Under the pieces are notes generated by a model, which did not search any database, was not told where the DNA came from, and saw only the letters and a program-made list of their open reading frames with translations. The position numbers and the translations under genes are program-made. This document shows positions 61,252-64,000 of a stretch of DNA of 64,000 nucleotides, piece by piece; position 1 is the first letter of the stretch, and each line of letters opens with the position of its first letter. The stretch spans positions 248,001 to 312,000 of the forward strand of contig NZ_FNXY01000009.1 in assembly GCF_900108855.1 (NCBI RefSeq), written 5' to 3'. The DNA comes from Dyadobacter koreensis (GTDB lineage Bacteria; Bacteroidota; Bacteroidia; Cytophagales; Spirosomataceae).

Positions 61252-61464
61252 ATGGAGAACGGTCAATTCAAATTGGATAGAACAGCTTTTCATGCCGGAA
61301 CGCATGAAGAAACTGAAAAATATTATGCGAAAAATCAGCCAAAAACATCCGCTGAAAGGTTGATGGCGGCTAATTATCTTAATAGTGTGGCTTTCCAATT
61401 TGATTTGAACAATCCTCCTAAAATGGATAGAACTGTTTTCTCAATGCGAAAACACGAATTATAA
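61252..61464 (+). CDS. Small protein of unknown function between ilvD and ilvB
   Basis: A 70-residue soluble protein starting with ATG 4 bases after the ilvD stop, so translation is probably coupled. It begins MENGQFKLDRTAFHAGTHEE and ends MDRTVFSMRKHEL, with the motif [LM]DR-T-[AV]-F near both ends and a helical middle ('SAERLMAANYLNSVAFQF'). I recall similar small proteins in Bacteroidota, often annotated hypothetical. A longer frame starting at 61219 would overlap ilvD and is not needed. Its place inside the ilv operon suggests a linked role, but none is known. Confidence 0.75.
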   Translation: MENGQFKLDRTAFHAGTHEETEKYYAKNQPKTSAERLMAANYLNSVAFQFDLNNPPKMDRTVFSMRKHEL

Positions 61465-61508
61465 AATTGAGATTGAAAAAAATTCATCCGACTAAATAAG
61501 TAGAGGTC

Positions 61509-63269
61509 ATGGAATTTAATGAAAACCAAACACAAACAACCGGAATCGCTGAACAGCCTGTTTCGGTAGCAGCACCAGAACTGATCAACGGTTCTCACGC
61601 ACTGATCCAGTCGTTGATCATAGAAGGCGTCAAAACGATCTTTGGATATCCTGGCGGCGCGATCATGCCGGTCTACGATGCTATTTATGACTATCAGGAA
61701 CAAATTGATCATATTCTCGTACGTCATGAGCAAGGTGCCGCACACGCTGCTGAGGGATTTGCCCGCATTACTGGTGGGGTTGGAATATGTTTGGCAACAT
61801 CAGGTCCTGGCGCTACAAATCTGGTAACCGGAATCGCAGATGCAATTATTGATTCAACACCAATGGTTTGTATCGTTGGTCAGGTTGGATCTCATTTGCT
61901 GGGAACGGATGCTTTCCAGGAAACGGATATTATGGGTGTGACCATTCCAATTACAAAATGGAACTACCAGATCACCAATCCGGATGAAATCCCTGAAATC
62001 ATTGCAAAAGCATTTTATATAGCAAAATCCGGCCGTCCTGGTCCGGTACTTATTGATATCACAAAAGATGCGCAGCTGAAATTGATGTCAAAATCATTTG
62101 TCTATAAAAAATGTGAAAAATTGCTGAGCTATCGTCCACGCTTGTCGCCAAAGGAAGAGCAGGTGGAAGCGGCAGCAAAGCTTATCAACGAATCAAAACG
62201 TCCATTTTTATTTTTCGGACATGGCGTACAAATTGCTCATGCTGAAAAGGAATTATTGCAATTTATTGAAAAAACAGATGTTCCTGCGGCTTCAACCTTA
62301 TTAGGACTTTCCTCTGTTTCTGTCGATCACCCGAATTATGTGGGTTGGTTGGGGATGCATGGAAACTATGGAACAAACGTGCTTACCAATTCTTGTGATT
62401 TGATTATCGCGATCGGTATGCGTTTTGATGACCGCGTGACAGGTGATTTGAGCCGTTATGCAAAACAGGCGAAAGTTGTCCACATCGAAATTGATCCTGC
62501 GGAAATTGATAAAATCAAAAAAGCAGATGCACCGGTTGTAGGCGACGCCAAACGCGCATTGGAAATGCTTTTACCGCTTGTGAATGAAAACAATCATGCA
62601 GAGTGGAGAGCAGAATTCAAGAAATTTGATGCGATTGAAGACGAAAAAATCACGCAGCCGGAACTTGCTCCGACTACGGAAAAAATAAAAATGGCGGAAG
62701 TTATCCGTACGCTTTCCAATAAAACAAAAGGAGAGGCAGTTGTGGTAGCCGACGTTGGTCAGCACCAGATGATGACGGCGCGTTATTATCAGTTTAAAAA
62801 AGCGAATTCGTTTATCACATCCGGTGGTTTGGGAACCATGGGTTATGCGCTTCCCGCAGCTTTTGGAGCAAAAGTAGGAGCACCTGACCGCGAGGTGGTT
62901 GCGATTATCGGCGACGGTTGTTTCCAGATGACCATTCAGGAACTTGGAACCATTGCGCAAAGTGGCTTGCCTGTTAAAATCATCATTTTGAATAATAATT
63001 TTCTGGGCATGGTTCGCCAGTGGCAACAGCTTTTCCACGAAAAACGCTATTCATTTGTTGAGCTGCAAAATCCTGATTTTATCACGATAGCAAAAGGTTT
63101 TGGTATCAACGGACATACCTGCGGCGCAAGAGAAGACTTGAACGATTCGCTTGACAAAATGCTTGCTTCCGACAAACCGTATTTATTGGAAGTATTGGTT
63201 GAAAAAGAAGAAAACGTATTCCCAATGGTTCCAACGGGAGCTTGTGTAGCGGATATCAGACTGGAATAA
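61509..63269 (+). CDS. ilvB: Acetolactate synthase large subunit IlvB
   Basis: Thiamine-diphosphate enzyme of 586 residues that condenses pyruvate with pyruvate or 2-oxobutyrate, the first committed step of Val/Leu/Ile synthesis. The N-terminal catalytic Glu lies in 'VRHEQGAAHAAEGFAR'. The FAD-type central domain spans about 210-350, and the TPP motif GDG...NN is 'IIGDGCFQMTIQELGTIAQ' plus 'LNNNFLGMVRQWQQLF'. The small subunit ilvN follows 54 bases later. It is likely under the ilvD attenuator as one transcript, since no terminator or clear promoter is seen between. Confidence 0.98.
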   Translation: MEFNENQTQTTGIAEQPVSVAAPELINGSHALIQSLIIEGVKTIFGYPGGAIMPVYDAIYDYQEQIDHILVRHEQGAAHAAEGFARITGGVGICLATSGPGATNLVTGIADAIIDSTPMVCIVGQVGSHLLGTDAFQETDIMGVTIPITKWNYQITNPDEIPEIIAKAFYIAKSGRPGPVLIDITKDAQLKLMSKSFVYKKCEKLLSYRPRLSPKEEQVEAAAKLINESKRPFLFFGHGVQIAHAEKELLQFIEKTDVPAASTLLGLSSVSVDHPNYVGWLGMHGNYGTNVLTNSCDLIIAIGMRFDDRVTGDLSRYAKQAKVVHIEIDPAEIDKIKKADAPVVGDAKRALEMLLPLVNENNHAEWRAEFKKFDAIEDEKITQPELAPTTEKIKMAEVIRTLSNKTKGEAVVVADVGQHQMMTARYYQFKKANSFITSGGLGTMGYALPAAFGAKVGAPDREVVAIIGDGCFQMTIQELGTIAQSGLPVKIIILNNNFLGMVRQWQQLFHEKRYSFVELQNPDFITIAKGFGINGHTCGAREDLNDSLDKMLASDKPYLLEVLVEKEENVFPMVPTGACVADIRLE

Positions 63270-63323
63270 TGTAAATGAATTTTCAGAATCACTTGCATTT
63301 TTTCACTAGACATTAAAAGAATC

Positions 63324-63857
63324 ATGACAACTTACACCATTTGCGTATTTACGGAAAATACGATTGGGATATTAAATAAGATCACAACCATTTTCACCCG
63401 TCGGCGTATTAACATCGACAGTCTGACGGTTTCGGAAACGGAACGCAAGGGAATATCCCGCTTCACAATCGTCATTCGTCATGAATCACGCGAGGCTGTT
63501 GAAAAACTTGTTCGCCAGATCCGTAAGATCATCGAAGTGCTTGCCGTTTTCGGTTATCTGAACGACGATATCGCTTACAATGAAATCGCGATGTTCAAGA
63601 TTTCAACACCGATCGGAGCAAAACCACTTGATATTGAAACGATTAACAAGGTTTACAAGGCGTGGGTTGTATACTGGCACCTGACTTATGTGATCATTCA
63701 GAAAACCGGTACGGAAGAAGAAATTTTCGAATTCTTCAACTATATCAAACCACACGAAATCCTTGAATTTGTACGCTCAGGACGCGTTGCTGTTAGCAAA
63801 TCTCCTCAGACACTGGTGGATTACCTGCCGGAAGCGGAGTGGGAATATTATATGTAG
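63324..63857 (+). CDS. ilvN: Acetolactate synthase small (regulatory) subunit IlvN
   Basis: A 177-residue ACT-domain protein ('TYTICVFTENTIGILNKITTIFTRRRINIDSLTVSETE') with the C-terminal domain of the bacterial small subunit. It activates the IlvB catalytic subunit and confers valine feedback inhibition in related enzymes. It is encoded directly after ilvB. 'GILNKITTIF' is the usual valine-binding loop region, with Gly retained. Confidence 0.96.
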   Translation: MTTYTICVFTENTIGILNKITTIFTRRRINIDSLTVSETERKGISRFTIVIRHESREAVEKLVRQIRKIIEVLAVFGYLNDDIAYNEIAMFKISTPIGAKPLDIETINKVYKAWVVYWHLTYVIIQKTGTEEEIFEFFNYIKPHEILEFVRSGRVAVSKSPQTLVDYLPEAEWEYYM

Positions 63858-63919
63858 TAACATAATTTTCATAGTATTGTCTTTTATTTTGTAGTAATCA
63901 ATAATTCAATTAATAATCA

Positions 63920-64000
63920 ATGGCAAAATTAAATTTCGGCGGGGTCGAAGAAGAAGTAGTTACCCGCGAAGAGTTCCCACTAGAAAAAGCTCGCGAAGTA
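63920..64000 (+). CDS. ilvC: Ketol-acid reductoisomerase IlvC, 3' end cut off
   Basis: The first 27 codons (MAKLNFGGVEEEVVTREEF... to the window end) match the opening of Bacteroidota IlvC, the NADPH- and magnesium-dependent enzyme that converts acetolactate to the dihydroxy acid. The gap from ilvN is 62 bases with no terminator. The catalytic parts lie outside the window, so the call rests on the N-terminus and the operon context. Confidence 0.85.
   Translation, partial: MAKLNFGGVEEEVVTREEFPLEKAREV

Overview
The window reads as chromosomal core sequence from a Bacteroidota bacterium, most likely of the order Cytophagales (a Dyadobacter- or Spirosoma-like organism; inference from gene content, not a database match). 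The clues are a PorP/SprF protein divergent from a large protein with a type B type IX secretion C-terminal domain, a GldJ/GldK-type lipoprotein, lipoproteins and SusD-era style small envelope proteins, a MurE with the meso-diaminopimelate motif, TAnnTTTG promoter elements, and almost no Shine-Dalgarno sequences. No insertion sequence, phage, CRISPR array, tRNA or rRNA was seen.

Layout. 1-3.4 kb: end of a cell-division cluster (PASTA penicillin-binding protein, murE, mraY). 3.5-8.2 kb, minus strand: DUF4136 lipoprotein, aroB, and a four-gene exported redox cluster (thioredoxin, ApbE flavin transferase, DUF4266 mini-lipoprotein, DUF3570 barrel). 8.5-21.7 kb: assorted housekeeping (VOC protein, acyltransferase, APH-like kinase plus HAD phosphatase, amidase, YifB, fabI, a hydrolase, an OmpR-type regulator, hemB). 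21.8-29 kb: three large exported peptidases (tricorn-like S41, M28, S9/DPP-IV). 29-33 kb: SPFH protein coupled to a ribbon-helix-helix protein, and two tandem paralogues carrying a TonB-C-like domain at each end. 33-37.8 kb: LpxH-like phosphoesterase with a glycosyltransferase, then small envelope proteins and an LVIVD-repeat lipoprotein. 38-41.6 kb: an inhibitory-type serpin lipoprotein, and an ECF sigma factor overlapping a protein that seems to join an anti-sigma domain, an inner-membrane helix and an outer-membrane barrel in one chain. 42-43.9 kb: a barnase-like secreted ribonuclease with its barstar-like inhibitor, and pnuC. 44-52.6 kb: mfd, the GldJ-like lipoprotein, comF, dihydroorotase, a Nudix hydrolase, ruvB. 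52.7-58.3 kb: the T9SS cargo/PorP pair, a NIPSNAP protein and an orphan. 58.4-64 kb: murQ and the branched-chain amino acid operon ilvD - small protein - ilvB - ilvN - ilvC (cut by the window end).

The strongest regulatory discovery is upstream of ilvD: a 17-codon leader peptide with three Leu, three Ile and three Val codons, followed by mutually exclusive hairpins, the last of them a perfect 11-bp stem with a run of six T. This is the full architecture of a transcription attenuator controlled by ribosome stalling. An 18-bp perfect palindrome lies just upstream where an operator would be expected.

Other points of interest are the probable double-membrane-spanning anti-sigma factor, the ApbE/DUF4266 cluster, the secreted ribonuclease/inhibitor pair, the lipoprotein serpin with a Leu-Ser scissile bond, and a dihydroorotase lacking the first histidine of its metal-binding HxH motif.
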